The position numbers were made by a program, and so were the translations under genes. From Massilia frigida (GTDB taxonomy: Bacteria; Pseudomonadota; Gammaproteobacteria; Burkholderiales; Burkholderiaceae_D), in NCBI RefSeq assembly GCF_011682175.1, contig NZ_WHJG01000019.1, forward strand, positions 1-64,000: a DNA stretch of 64,000 bases, written 5' to 3'. Of the stretch, positions 34,304 to 43,457 are shown piece after piece (within the stretch, counting starts at the first letter, position 1; the number at the start of each line of letters is the position of its first letter). A model generated the notes under the pieces. The model saw only the letters and a list, made by a program, of their open reading frames with translations. It was not told where the DNA came from and made no database searches.

Positions 34304-35511
34304 GCGCGCACGACCGTGCGCCGCTCGACCGACTCGCCGGCGCGCATGCGGAACGTAAAGCGCGTGGCGCCGTTTTCGGATGTCACTTCCAGCGTGCCGC
34401 CATGCGAACGGGCGATTTCGGACACGATGAACAAACCCAGTCCCAGCCCTTCGCTGGCGGCGTGGCCGGCGGCGCGCCAGAACGGCTTGAACAACTGTCC
34501 GATGGTGGCCGGCGCGATGGCCGGCCCGCCATTGGCCACCGAGATTTCCAGCTCGCCGCCGCGTGCAATGGCGCGCACCAGCACCGCTTCCTCGCGCGCA
34601 CCGTGCACCAGCGCGTTCTTGAGCAGGTTCGACAGCAATTGCTGGATGCGCCCGCTATCGCAATACACGCAGCCCGGCACGTCGATGTCTTGTGCGATAC
34701 GGTGTTCCGGATAGGCGCCCTGCAACTCGGCCACCACTTGTTCGAGCGACTGCTGCAGGCCGGCGTCGCTGTGCAAATTGAGCGCAATGCCGCCGCCCAT
34801 GCGCCCGCGCGTGAAATCCATGACATCGTTGACCAGGGTCGACATGCGCAGTGCGCTGCGCCGCATGCGCTCGACCACGCCCGCGGCCTGCGCGCCGAGC
34901 GGCTCGCGCTTGAGCAGTTCGGCGCCCAGCAGGATCGACGATAGCGGCGTGCGCAAGTCATGTCCCAGCACGGCAATGAACTGCTCGCGCAGCTCCGAGG
35001 TATCGCGTTCGCTCAGTAGCGCCGATTGCGATTCGCTCAATTTCAGTTCACTTTCGAGGTGCTTGGATATGAGCTGGGCGAACAGGCCCATGCTCGCCAC
35101 GGTGGCCGTGTTCGACAAGTCCGCCGGCAGCGGATCGAGCCCGCACAGGGTGCCGAAATAGCTGCCGTCCGCGCGGTGGATCGGCAGCGAAATATAGCTC
35201 TGGAAGCCGTAGATGAGCGGCGTATGGTGGTCGCGGTAGCGCGCATCGGCGCTGACATTGTCGATGATGACGGGGCGGCCGCTGTCGCGCACTTCTTGGC
35301 ACAGGGTGGTGGCCAGGTCGAGGCCGTCGCCGGCCTTGAGGCCGAATCCGAGCCGGTCGAGCACGGCGCAGGTGGTCCACGCATCGGCGCTCACGCGCGC
35401 GATGCAGACAAAGCGCAAGCCGGTGATCGCGGCCACCGCTTCGAGGATTGTCGGCACTGAGGAAATCGCCTCAATGGCAGCGATATCGGCAGCAATCTCT
35501 GTTTGCATCAA
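34300..35511 (-). CDS. GAF-domain sensor histidine kinase
   Basis: A 403-residue soluble histidine kinase. A GAF domain covers residues 10-150 (SYISLPIHRADGSYFGTLCG). The HisKA box is AVLGHDLRTPLSS with phospho-acceptor His184. The HATPase domain shows the N-box (LLSNLLKNALVHGA), an SVANGGPAI G1-like box, and EGLGLGLFIVSE. No receiver or membrane segment is present. It resembles bacteriophytochrome-like kinases lacking the chromophore domains. The next gene upstream on the same strand is the REC-GGDEF-EAL protein, 95 bases away, so it is a candidate partner. Confidence 0.92.
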   Translation of the reverse strand: MMQTEIAADIAAIEAISSVPTILEAVAAITGLRFVCIARVSADAWTTCAVLDRLGFGLKAGDGLDLATTLCQEVRDSGRPVIIDNVSADARYRDHHTPLIYGFQSYISLPIHRADGSYFGTLCGLDPLPADLSNTATVASMGLFAQLISKHLESELKLSESQSALLSERDTSELREQFIAVLGHDLRTPLSSILLGAELLKREPLGAQAAGVVERMRRSALRMSTLVNDVMDFTRGRMGGGIALNLHSDAGLQQSLEQVVAELQGAYPEHRIAQDIDVPGCVYCDSGRIQQLLSNLLKNALVHGAREEAVLVRAIARGGELEISVANGGPAIAPATIGQLFKPFWRAAGHAASEGLGLGLFIVSEIARSHGGTLEVTSENGATRFTFRMRAGESVERRTVVRA

Positions 35512-35606
35512 TCTCTCTTGCGCGAAAACCGGGTTGAACGAAGCGCAATCGTATCATGCGTTCCCGGCGCCGGAGATTTTTGCGGCGGCGGGCGTGCCGC
35601 CCCCGC

Positions 35607-38600
35607 TCAGGCGGCCTGGCGCCCGTGCATCTGGTGGTGCAGGCGGAAGCCTTCGCGGATATTCTCGCGCAGCACCGCGCCCTTCCACGGCTTGGTGTAG
35701 AAGCGGTCGATCGCCCCATGGTTAATCGCCGCCATGATCGGGGTCAGGTCCGAATACGCCGACAGCATGATGCGGAAGGTGTCCGGACACAGGTTCTTGA
35801 CCCGCTCCATGAATTCGGTCCCGCTCATGAGCGGCATGCACTGGTCGCACAGGATCACCTGCACCTTGTGGCGCGCCAGGATGTCGAAGCCTTCGGCCGC
35901 CGTCTGCGCGGTCAGGATGCGGTAGCCGTCCTGCGCCAGGAAGTCCGACAGCACGTCGAGCATGAAGGCGTCGTCGTCGACGATGAGCAGGGTTTGCTGG
36001 TTGACCAGGGATTCGTCGAGCGGCGGCATCAGGTACTTGCCCTCGCTGAGCATGTGCTCGAATTCGTCTTCCGGCAGCGGGCGGCTGAAGTAGTAGCCCT
36101 GCATCTCGTCGCAGCCGTGGCGGCGCAGGTAAGCCAGCTGCGCATCCTTTTCCACGCCCTCGGCGATCACCTGCAGTTTCAGGCTGTGCGCCATGTTGAT
36201 GATGGCCAGCACGATGGCCGCGTCGTCCGGGTTGCTGGTCACTTCGCGCACGAACGCGATGTCGATCTTCAGTTTGTCGATCGGGAAGCGCTTCAGGTAT
36301 GCCAGGCTCGAATAACCGGTGCCGAAATCGTCGATCGAAATCTGGATCCCCAGCGCCTTGAGGTTGCGCAGCACGGTGATGGTGTCTTCCGCGTTCGACA
36401 TCAGGGAGCTTTCGGTCAGTTCGAGTTCGAGCAGTTCGGGCGCGATGTCGTGCACCTTGATTGCATTGAGCACTTCCTGTTCCAGGCCGCCGACGAAAAA
36501 CTGGATGCCCGACACGTTCACCGACAGGTGCACCGGCCCGATCTTGCTCTTGCCCCACTCGCTGATCTTGCGGCACGCTTCATTCAACACCCAGGTGCCG
36601 ACCCGCACGATCAGGCCGGTCTCTTCCAGGATCGGAATGAACAGTCCGGGCGAGACCATGCCGTGGCCCGGCCGCTTCCAGCGGATCAGCGCTTCGGCGC
36701 CGCTGATGCGGCCCGACCCGATATGCACCTTGGGCTGGTAGAACAGTACGAATTCGCCATTGTCGATGGCGCGCCGCAGCGCGTTTTCCAGGTCCAGGCG
36801 CGCCAGCGACTGCGCGTTCATCTCCGCCGTAAAGAAGCGGAACGCATCGCGCCCGGCTTCCTTGGCGCGGTACATGGCCGTGTCGGCATACTTGATCAGC
36901 GTGTCGGCATCGAGGCCATCGTCCGGATACACGGTGATGCCGATGCTGGCCGTGACGGTCACTTCGTGCCCTTCCAGGTCGAACGGGCGGCGCAGCGTTT
37001 CGCGGATCTTGTCGACCACCGCGATGGCCGTCTGCGGGCCTTCGGGCAGCATCAGGATGGCCGCGAATTCGTCGCCGCCGAAGCGCCCGATGGTGTCGCG
37101 CACGCGCAGGCAGTCGACCAGGCGGCTGGCGAACTGGCGCAGCAGCTCGTCGCCGATCGGGTGGCCGAGCGTGTCGTTGACGGTCTTGAAGCGGTCGACG
37201 TCGAGGAACAGCACCCCCACCGCCCAGCGGTGTTCGCCCGCCTGCTCCAGCGCGCGCGTGAGCGAGGAATAGAACTGGCTGCGGTTCGGCAGCCCGGTCA
37301 GGGTATCGAAATGGGCCAGCTTCAGCAGGCGCAGTTCGGCTTCCTTGCGCTCGGTGATATCGCGCGCCACCGCCACCAGGATCCAGCTCGAACCGGAACG
37401 CAGGGTGCGGCGCTGCACTTCGACCGACAGCGGCGAGCCATCCTTGCGCTGCAACAGCAGTTCGGCCATGGCGCCCGACTGGTCGCCCGAGAGCAGCTTC
37501 TCGTACAGGTCCTTGAGACGCAGCTTGTCGTTTTCATCCTCGCCCGGCAGGGCCGGCGCCGACAGCGCCAGGAAGTCGTCGCGCGCGAAGCCGAGCATGC
37601 GGCAGGCGGTGGCGTTGACGTCGACGAAGGCCATGCCGGAACGGTCGATCAGGAAAATCGCGTCGGCGGTGGCATCCATCGCGGTGCGGAAGCGCCGCAA
37701 ATCCTCGTCGAGGCGGATGCGCGCCGTCATGTCGGCGGTCAGCTGGGCATGGTGGCGCTTGATTTCTTCGTACAGCAGCAGGTTTTCGTAAGCGACGGCG
37801 ATCTGCGCACTGACCGTCACCACCACGCGCTCGTCGACTTCCGAAAAGCCGTCGGCGCCGAGCTTGTCGACCAGGTACAGCCAGCCGTGCACGCGTTCGC
37901 GCGCGGCGATCGGCACGCCCAGGAAGGAATGCACCGGCGGGTGGTTCTGCGGCAGCCCGATCGTGCGCGGGTCGCCGCCCACGCTATCCATGCGCACCGG
38001 GATGCGCTGGTCGAGCAAGGTGGCCAGCACCCCGGCGCGCGGCGTGCTGGCGACCACCCGCGCCTGGCGGTTTTCGCCGCACGAGGAAAAATAACTCAGT
38101 TCGTCGGCGCCTTCATCGAGCACGCCGATGCAGGCATATTTGGACACGCAGACATTCTGCGCCACGCGGCAGCCGATTTCGAGCAGCGCGGTCGGATCGC
38201 GTTCGGCCCCCAGCTCGATCCCCAGTTCGATCAGGGCGGTCAGGCGCAGGCTCACCGCCTGCAGGCTGGACAGGGAACTGGAGAGCCGGTCGGTCATCTG
38301 CGCCAGGTCGTACGAGGGCTCGGGCATGCCGTGGCTGGCGATGCGCGACAAGACCTGGCTGCTGCTCGACTCGACTTCGACCAGGCATTCGGCCACCGTG
38401 TTATCGATCAGGTGCATGCGGTTCGGCTCGGCCTGCGGCACCGAAAACGCGGGCAGCATGGGCGGATCGGTGATCCCGAGCGCTTCGTGCACGGTGCGCA
38501 GGATCACGTCCGGGTCCGACGGTTTGGGCAGCACCCAGCGCACCCCGCAGGCTTGCGCCATCTTGTTCGCTTCGCGCTCGCGGTAGGTGGCGGTGTAAAA

Positions 38601-39290
38601 GATCACCGGCAGCTCGTCCATGGCCGGGTCCTTGCGCAGGCGCATGACGAATTCGTAGCCATCCATGTTCGGCATCAGGATGTCGGAGATGATCAGGTCG
38701 GGGCGCTCGGCATACACCATCTTCAAGCCTTCGACCCCGTCGGCGGCCTCGATCAGGCGGTAGCCGCCGTAGCCGAGCAGAGTCATCAGGAATTCGCGGT
38801 TGAGCACATGGTCGTCGACGATCAGGATCGTGGCCTGTTCACCGCTGCGCGCTTCGCTGGCGGGCGCGCCGGCCGGCTCGGCATGGCCCTCGGCGGGACT
38901 GGCCACCGGTTCGGACGGCGCCAGCAGCGGTAGAAAGCTTTCCAGCTGGGCGACAAAAGTGTCGGGCTCGATCGGTTTGCCGATATAGCCGTCGAAGCCG
39001 GCGGCGAGCAAGCGTTCGCGGTCGCCCACCATGGCCAGCGCGGTCACCGCCAGCACCGGAATGGCGGCCAGCGCCGGATCGCCCTTGAGCGCCGCCACCA
39101 CGCCGTAGCCGTCCAGGCGCGGCAGGTGCACGTCGCAGATGATCAGGTCGGGAATCGCCTCGCGCGCGCTATCGACGCCGCTCACGCCATCGTACGCCGT
39201 CAACGGGGTATAGCCGAATGCCTTCAGCAAATACACCATCAATTCCATATTGGTGGTGTTGTCTTCGATGATGAGGATGCGTGCGGACAC
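35607..39290 (-). CDS. Three-receiver hybrid c-di-GMP protein: REC-REC-GAF-PAS-GGDEF-EAL-REC
   Basis: A 1227-residue cytoplasmic signalling protein starting at GTG 39290 with AGGAG 9 bases upstream. Domains in order: receiver 1 (residues 1-125; phospho-acceptor Asp53 in ICDVHLP), receiver 2 (about 152-270; ISDILMP), a GAF domain (about 330-500), a PAS domain (about 530-650), GGDEF at 738-742 (RFGGDEFAAIL), EAL at 866-868 (GAEALIRW) with DDFGTGYSS and AEGVEK, then receiver 3 (about 1105-1227; CDQCMPLMSG, lysine in TKPW). Both catalytic motifs look intact. A GAF histidine kinase is the next gene on the same strand and could phosphorylate one or more receivers. Confidence 0.95.
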   Translation of the reverse strand: MSARILIIEDNTTNMELMVYLLKAFGYTPLTAYDGVSGVDSAREAIPDLIICDVHLPRLDGYGVVAALKGDPALAAIPVLAVTALAMVGDRERLLAAGFDGYIGKPIEPDTFVAQLESFLPLLAPSEPVASPAEGHAEPAGAPASEARSGEQATILIVDDHVLNREFLMTLLGYGGYRLIEAADGVEGLKMVYAERPDLIISDILMPNMDGYEFVMRLRKDPAMDELPVIFYTATYREREANKMAQACGVRWVLPKPSDPDVILRTVHEALGITDPPMLPAFSVPQAEPNRMHLIDNTVAECLVEVESSSSQVLSRIASHGMPEPSYDLAQMTDRLSSSLSSLQAVSLRLTALIELGIELGAERDPTALLEIGCRVAQNVCVSKYACIGVLDEGADELSYFSSCGENRQARVVASTPRAGVLATLLDQRIPVRMDSVGGDPRTIGLPQNHPPVHSFLGVPIAARERVHGWLYLVDKLGADGFSEVDERVVVTVSAQIAVAYENLLLYEEIKRHHAQLTADMTARIRLDEDLRRFRTAMDATADAIFLIDRSGMAFVDVNATACRMLGFARDDFLALSAPALPGEDENDKLRLKDLYEKLLSGDQSGAMAELLLQRKDGSPLSVEVQRRTLRSGSSWILVAVARDITERKEAELRLLKLAHFDTLTGLPNRSQFYSSLTRALEQAGEHRWAVGVLFLDVDRFKTVNDTLGHPIGDELLRQFASRLVDCLRVRDTIGRFGGDEFAAILMLPEGPQTAIAVVDKIRETLRRPFDLEGHEVTVTASIGITVYPDDGLDADTLIKYADTAMYRAKEAGRDAFRFFTAEMNAQSLARLDLENALRRAIDNGEFVLFYQPKVHIGSGRISGAEALIRWKRPGHGMVSPGLFIPILEETGLIVRVGTWVLNEACRKISEWGKSKIGPVHLSVNVSGIQFFVGGLEQEVLNAIKVHDIAPELLELELTESSLMSNAEDTITVLRNLKALGIQISIDDFGTGYSSLAYLKRFPIDKLKIDIAFVREVTSNPDDAAIVLAIINMAHSLKLQVIAEGVEKDAQLAYLRRHGCDEMQGYYFSRPLPEDEFEHMLSEGKYLMPPLDESLVNQQTLLIVDDDAFMLDVLSDFLAQDGYRILTAQTAAEGFDILARHKVQVILCDQCMPLMSGTEFMERVKNLCPDTFRIMLSAYSDLTPIMAAINHGAIDRFYTKPWKGAVLRENIREGFRLHHQMHGRQAA

Positions 39291-39559
39291 TGTTGCGCTC
39301 CTGGGTTAAACCGGACTGGTGCAACTGGTGGAATCGCATTCCGGGCTTGTCTGTTGCATCCTGACACATTCCTACGGCGATAGGCAATTGTGCACGACGT
39401 TATCAACGGGACAGACACGCAAGCAGTCGCTATTCGGCGACAAAACCCGCTCCGGCGATGTTTCGAAAACAAGAATCTCACCAATACTATCGAGCAAGAA
39501 ATCGGATTGTCCATGACAATCATTTCTCAATGACTCTATCACGCCTTTTGCCGGGCTTG

Positions 39560-40522
39560 CTAAAGAATATCCGCCGGTGTGGACAGCTTGGCAATTTCAT
39601 CCATCAGGCGCGCCAGCACGCGCCCGTTGCGGCACAGCGCCACGTGGCCGACGCCGCCGAAAGCGATATTGCGCGCCCCTTCCAGCACGCTGGATGTTTG
39701 CGGGGCCACGATGTTGTCGTGGTGGGTATAGAGGGAGGTGATGAGGGCGCGCGTGGCCGCGCTTTCGCTGGCGCCCAGCGCGCGCAGCCAGGCGCTTTCA
39801 AGAGCCTCGCCGCCGGCCTGGCGCTGCATCTGGCTGGCGTTCACGCCCACGCCCTTGCCGGCCAGGACGGTGCCGTGATGCGGCGTACCGATGGTAAATA
39901 CATGGGCCACGCGCGCGCTGCCGTGCGCGCGCAGGTAGGCGCGCGCCACCAGGCCGCCCATGCTGTGCGCCACGATGATGACGCGCTGCGCGCCGCTCGC
40001 TTCGCACAGGGCGTCGGCGGCGCGCCGCACCAGCGGCACGAAGTCGTCGATGCCGGCCAGCAGCGGCTCCAGGTCGAGCGAGGCGTGGCTGATGCGGGCC
40101 GCGTCGAGATGCCGTGCCAGGTGCGCCCAGTAGCCGCTGTTGCAGCCGTAACCGTGCAACAGCAGCACCGGCGGCGCAGTGCTGCCGGCGTAAAGACGCT
40201 GGCGCGCCACCGCGTGCACCATGAACCACGACGATTGCAGCATGCTCGCCATGAATTCCTCGGCGAACAGGCGCAGCATGGCGCCGGGACCGATCCGGAA
40301 CGGCGCCGGCGTCGGGCTGGCAAAGCGCGCCGTCATGACGAAATTGTTCGCCGTGATCAGCAGGCGCACCAGCAGCACCGCGGCCAGCCCGCAGCCGAGC
40401 GCCAGCCAGGGCGAGGCCAGGCCGCCGTAGCGCATCGCCGCGAAGCCGATGGCGCCCGCCGCCGCGGCCTGCACCAGCAGCAGCGAGCGCAGCAGGGCGC
40501 GCGTGCTCAGCGCCACCTTCAC
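39560..40522 (-). CDS. Membrane-anchored lipase/alpha-beta hydrolase (GTG start)
   Basis: A 320-residue protein with one or two N-terminal membrane helices (residues 8-30 and 38-57), then an alpha/beta hydrolase (PVLLLHGYGCNSGYW oxyanion region, nucleophile VAHSMGGL with Ser187, and GTPHHGT typical of triacylglycerol lipases and PGAP1-like esterases). The GTG at 40522 overlaps the stop of the GMC gene by 4 bases and gives this start; no ATG fits. It is the last gene of a Tat-protein / GMC oxidoreductase / hydrolase operon. Substrate may be an ester, possibly linked to the product or feed of the oxidoreductase (inference). Confidence 0.88.
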   Translation of the reverse strand: MKVALSTRALLRSLLLVQAAAAGAIGFAAMRYGGLASPWLALGCGLAAVLLVRLLITANNFVMTARFASPTPAPFRIGPGAMLRLFAEEFMASMLQSSWFMVHAVARQRLYAGSTAPPVLLLHGYGCNSGYWAHLARHLDAARISHASLDLEPLLAGIDDFVPLVRRAADALCEASGAQRVIIVAHSMGGLVARAYLRAHGSARVAHVFTIGTPHHGTVLAGKGVGVNASQMQRQAGGEALESAWLRALGASESAATRALITSLYTHHDNIVAPQTSSVLEGARNIAFGGVGHVALCRNGRVLARLMDEIAKLSTPADIL

Positions 40523-42135
40523 GCGACCCGGGGGGCCGGCTTGCCGCTCAGTTCCTGCGCCAGCTCGCTCGCTAGGCGCGCCGTGATGGCATAGATCGAC
40601 AGCTGCGGATTGGCGCCGATCGAGGTCGGGAACAGCGAACCGTCGTGCACCGACAGGTTGCGCACGCCGTGGTAGCGGCCATTCGCGCCGACCACCCCGC
40701 GCCGCTCGTCGTCGGACATGGTGCAGCCGCCCATCACGTGCGCCGAGACGATGCGCGTGATGTGCTCCCGCATCGGCAGCGCGGCGATGCCTTTCCTGGC
40801 GCCGTCCCAGCTGGTATAGCGTTCGGCCAGTTCGTGCACCGGCTGCACGCTGGTGGCGCCGGCTGCGAACTGGATTTCGGCCATCGACAGCATGGCGCGG
40901 CGCACGCCATCCCACAGATAATCACCCAGCGGATAATCGAGCAGCGCCGCGCCTTCGCGCGTCAGGCCCACGCTGCCGCCCGGGGCGTCGCCATGAAAAC
41001 CGTCGCGCAGCAGCGCCAGCAAGCCATGCACATGGGGGAACTGGCGCATGGTGTCGGTATGCGCCTGGCCATATCCGGCCATGGTGGTCGACAGCAGCAG
41101 CGGATGCAGGGGCGGCGCTTCGAGCTTGTAGCCGATCGGCCCGTCGATCGGGCCAGTTTGCAGGAAGTGATCGGAGTAGATGGTTTGCGGGGCGCCGGCG
41201 AAGCCGTCCACGCGCTGCGCGAAGATGCCGGCCGAGATCACGGTCGGATGCAGGAAGGTGCGCCTGCCGAGCAGCCCGTGGGGATTGGGCGCGCGTGAGC
41301 GCAGCAGCAAGGCCGGCGAATTGATCGCCCCGCCGGCCACGATGAAGTGTTTGGCGCGCAGCGTGACGACCCGCCCGCTCGCAGCCAGACCGCTCGCGTC
41401 CATCGCTTCGCACACCAGGCTGTCGACCGCGTCGCCCTTGAACACCAGGCGCTGGGCGCGCGCATGCGTGAGCAGGGTGGCGCCGTGGCTGAGCGCCGAC
41501 GGGATGGTGGTGACCAGCATCGACTGCTTGGCATTGGTCGGGCAACCCATGCCGCAGTAGCCCAGGTTCCAGCAACCCTTGACGTTGCGCCGGATCGCGC
41601 CCGAGGAAATGCCCAGGCGTGCGGCGCCGCGCTTGAGCAGGTCATTGTTTTCGTTGGGCGGGGCTTGCCAGTCGCCCACCGACAGGCGCGCTTCCATCAT
41701 CGCGAACCAGGGCGCCAGCGCCTCGGTGCTGTAGCTGGCCAGGCCGAAGTTTTTTTGCCAGTACGCCAGGGTCGGGGCCGGGGTGCGAAAGCTCGAGGTC
41801 CAGTTGACGGTGGTCGAGCCGCCTACGGTGCGCCCTTGCAGGATGTTGATGGCCTTGTCGCGCGTCTTGCGCGCGGCCGATTCCTGGTACAGCGCCGGAT
41901 AGGCATCCGCTTCGCGCATCTTGAAGTCTTTCGAGGACTTGAGCGCGCCCTCCTCCACGATGACGACCGTGAGGCCGGCCAGCGCCAGGATCTCGGCGCT
42001 GACGCCGCCCCCGGCGCCGCTGCCGATGATGACCACGTCGGCAAGGATGGTGCGGTCGGCCTCGAGGCGGGCGCCATCGATCACTTTCCAGCCGGCTGCC
42101 AGGCCGGCTTCGATCGGATCGGGGATGGGGCTCAT
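40519..42135 (-). CDS. GMC family oxidoreductase
   Basis: A 538-residue FAD-dependent alcohol/sterol oxidase-like enzyme. The dinucleotide motif VVIIGSGAGGGVSAE is at residues 34-48; the GMC signature lies in LQGRTVGGSTTVNW near 100; the C-terminal active-site region contains SAHVMGGCTMSDD with the catalytic histidine pair zone. Eight or more cysteines (for example GCWNLGYCGMGCPTNAK) resemble other GMC enzymes that act with a small subunit. It overlaps the Tat-signal gene upstream (4 bases) and the lipase downstream (4 bases), indicating one functional unit. Substrate alcohol or sterol is undefined. Confidence 0.92.
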   Translation of the reverse strand: MSPIPDPIEAGLAAGWKVIDGARLEADRTILADVVIIGSGAGGGVSAEILALAGLTVVIVEEGALKSSKDFKMREADAYPALYQESAARKTRDKAINILQGRTVGGSTTVNWTSSFRTPAPTLAYWQKNFGLASYSTEALAPWFAMMEARLSVGDWQAPPNENNDLLKRGAARLGISSGAIRRNVKGCWNLGYCGMGCPTNAKQSMLVTTIPSALSHGATLLTHARAQRLVFKGDAVDSLVCEAMDASGLAASGRVVTLRAKHFIVAGGAINSPALLLRSRAPNPHGLLGRRTFLHPTVISAGIFAQRVDGFAGAPQTIYSDHFLQTGPIDGPIGYKLEAPPLHPLLLSTTMAGYGQAHTDTMRQFPHVHGLLALLRDGFHGDAPGGSVGLTREGAALLDYPLGDYLWDGVRRAMLSMAEIQFAAGATSVQPVHELAERYTSWDGARKGIAALPMREHITRIVSAHVMGGCTMSDDERRGVVGANGRYHGVRNLSVHDGSLFPTSIGANPQLSIYAITARLASELAQELSGKPAPRVA

Positions 42136-42668
42136 GCCAGTTCCTTGATCGGACCGGGATAGCCGATGCCGGCCCAGCTGGACGGATCGGCATACCAGGA
42201 ACCGATGATCAGGTCATGCAGCGCGTGGTAGGCGCTTTGCAGCATGCCGATGCGGTGAAAGCGCCAGTCGTGCAGGAATACGCCGACCTGCTCGACGCTG
42301 GCGCCGGCCCAGCCGCCCGACACGCCCGCCAGCAGGCGCCGCGCGGGCGCCAGCGAGAGCAGGCCGAACAGGTCCTGGACTTCCTTTTGCGCAGACAGCG
42401 GCAGGCCCAGGATGGCCTGGTGCACGCGCGCGGTGGTGGCCGTCACGGCGGCCAGGCGCGCGCCCGGGTCGGCCGGCAGCGCCCCGGCCAGCATGGCCGG
42501 CACGATGGCGTCGATGGCCGCGCGCGCTTCGCCGTCGAGGGCAAAGCGGCCCAGCGGCGAGGGATGGGTATAGCGGTAAATGCCGCCGCCTGCCGCCAGG
42601 GTCAGCGCGGCCAGCGCCCCGACCTTGAGGAAGGTTCTGCGTTTGGTCTCCATGTCTTTGTTTTCCAT
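42132..42668 (-). CDS. Tat-exported small subunit for the GMC oxidoreductase
   Basis: A 178-residue protein whose N-terminus has a twin-arginine signal (TKRRTFLKVGALAALTLAAG), so it is exported folded through Tat. The rest is helical and resembles gluconate 2-dehydrogenase subunit 3-like small subunits that pair with GMC flavoproteins. The ATG at 42668 is chosen because it starts the Tat signal; its stop overlaps the GMC start by 4 bases. The GMC partner lacks its own signal, so it may be carried by this protein or piggyback through Tat (inference). Confidence 0.82.
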   Translation of the reverse strand: MENKDMETKRRTFLKVGALAALTLAAGGGIYRYTHPSPLGRFALDGEARAAIDAIVPAMLAGALPADPGARLAAVTATTARVHQAILGLPLSAQKEVQDLFGLLSLAPARRLLAGVSGGWAGASVEQVGVFLHDWRFHRIGMLQSAYHALHDLIIGSWYADPSSWAGIGYPGPIKELA

Positions 42669-42720
42669 GCTATTTTTTGGGGTAGTGTACGCCAAAGGGG
42701 ATGGTATAAAATCCAACAAA

Positions 42721-42740
42721 CTAGAGTGAACCGTCTAGAC
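42721..42740. promoter_or_regulatory. Inverted repeat in divergent promoter region
   Basis: CTAGA-N8-TCTAG (42721-42738) overlapping the 8-bp palindrome GTCTAGAC (42733-42740), in the 90-base gap between the Tat-protein gene (minus) and the FFLEE-motif gene (plus). An AT-rich TATAAAA lies at 42705-42711. Position suits an operator, but no regulator gene is nearby, so this is tentative. Confidence 0.35.
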
Positions 42741-42758
42741 GTTTCTGGTACAAAGCGA

Positions 42759-43457
42759 ATGAATAAAGACAAACTGGCCGCCGAACTCGAACACCATCTG
42801 CGCCTGCTGGCGGCCGGGCGCGAGCAGGCGCGCCGCGATCCGGCCCTGCAGGCGGCGCGCACGGCGCTCAAGCGCTACCAGTCGGCCCGCCTGGCCGCCA
42901 CCCACCCCGACCTGCTGGCCGCGCCCGACACGCGCGAGGCGGCCGCTTTTTTCCTCAACGATATCTATGGCGCGCACGACCTGGAGCGGCGCGAGGCCGA
43001 CCTCGAACGCGTGGTCCCGAGCCTGCAGCGGCTGCTGCCCTACGAATCGCTGCACACGATCACGGGCGCGATCGCGCTCGACGCCCTGACCGAACAGCTC
43101 GATACAGCCATGGCGCGCGTGCTGGGCGCCGATGTCGATGAAGGCGCGTACCTGCTGGCCTACCGCAGCGCCACCGCACCCGAGCAACGCGCGCGCCAGC
43201 TCGACCTGGTGCAGCAGCTGGGCGACTCGCTGTGCACGCTGGTGCGCATTCCCCTGCTCTCGCTGACCTTGTCGGTGATGCGCGGGCCGGCCAGGCTGGC
43301 CGGCGTGACCGACCTGCACCAGTTCCTCGAACGCGGTTTCAGTACCTTCAAGAAGATGAAAAAGCCGGCCCAGTTCGTCGACACCCTGGTCGGACGCGAA
43401 CGGCGCGCCATGGGGCATATCTACAGCGGACGCAGGGAACCCTTCGACGTCTTCTGA
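42759..43457 (+). CDS. FFLEE-motif family protein (hypothetical)
   Basis: A 232-residue helical cytoplasmic protein. The segment AAAFFLNDIYGAHDLERREAD near residue 61 corresponds to the FFLEE-type motif used to name this family. Predicted all-helical, with no signal or membrane helix. The ATG at 42759 lies in a promoter-like divergent region. Function is unknown. The next 500 bases to the CTQ-oxidase gene do not suggest an operon link. Confidence 0.78.
   Translation: MNKDKLAAELEHHLRLLAAGREQARRDPALQAARTALKRYQSARLAATHPDLLAAPDTREAAAFFLNDIYGAHDLERREADLERVVPSLQRLLPYESLHTITGAIALDALTEQLDTAMARVLGADVDEGAYLLAYRSATAPEQRARQLDLVQQLGDSLCTLVRIPLLSLTLSVMRGPARLAGVTDLHQFLERGFSTFKKMKKPAQFVDTLVGRERRAMGHIYSGRREPFDVF

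Noticed and set aside
35556-38933. A 1125-residue open frame on the plus strand opposite the GGDEF-EAL protein
   Set aside because: Shadow of the strong minus-strand gene; shows the same biased composition and no domain.
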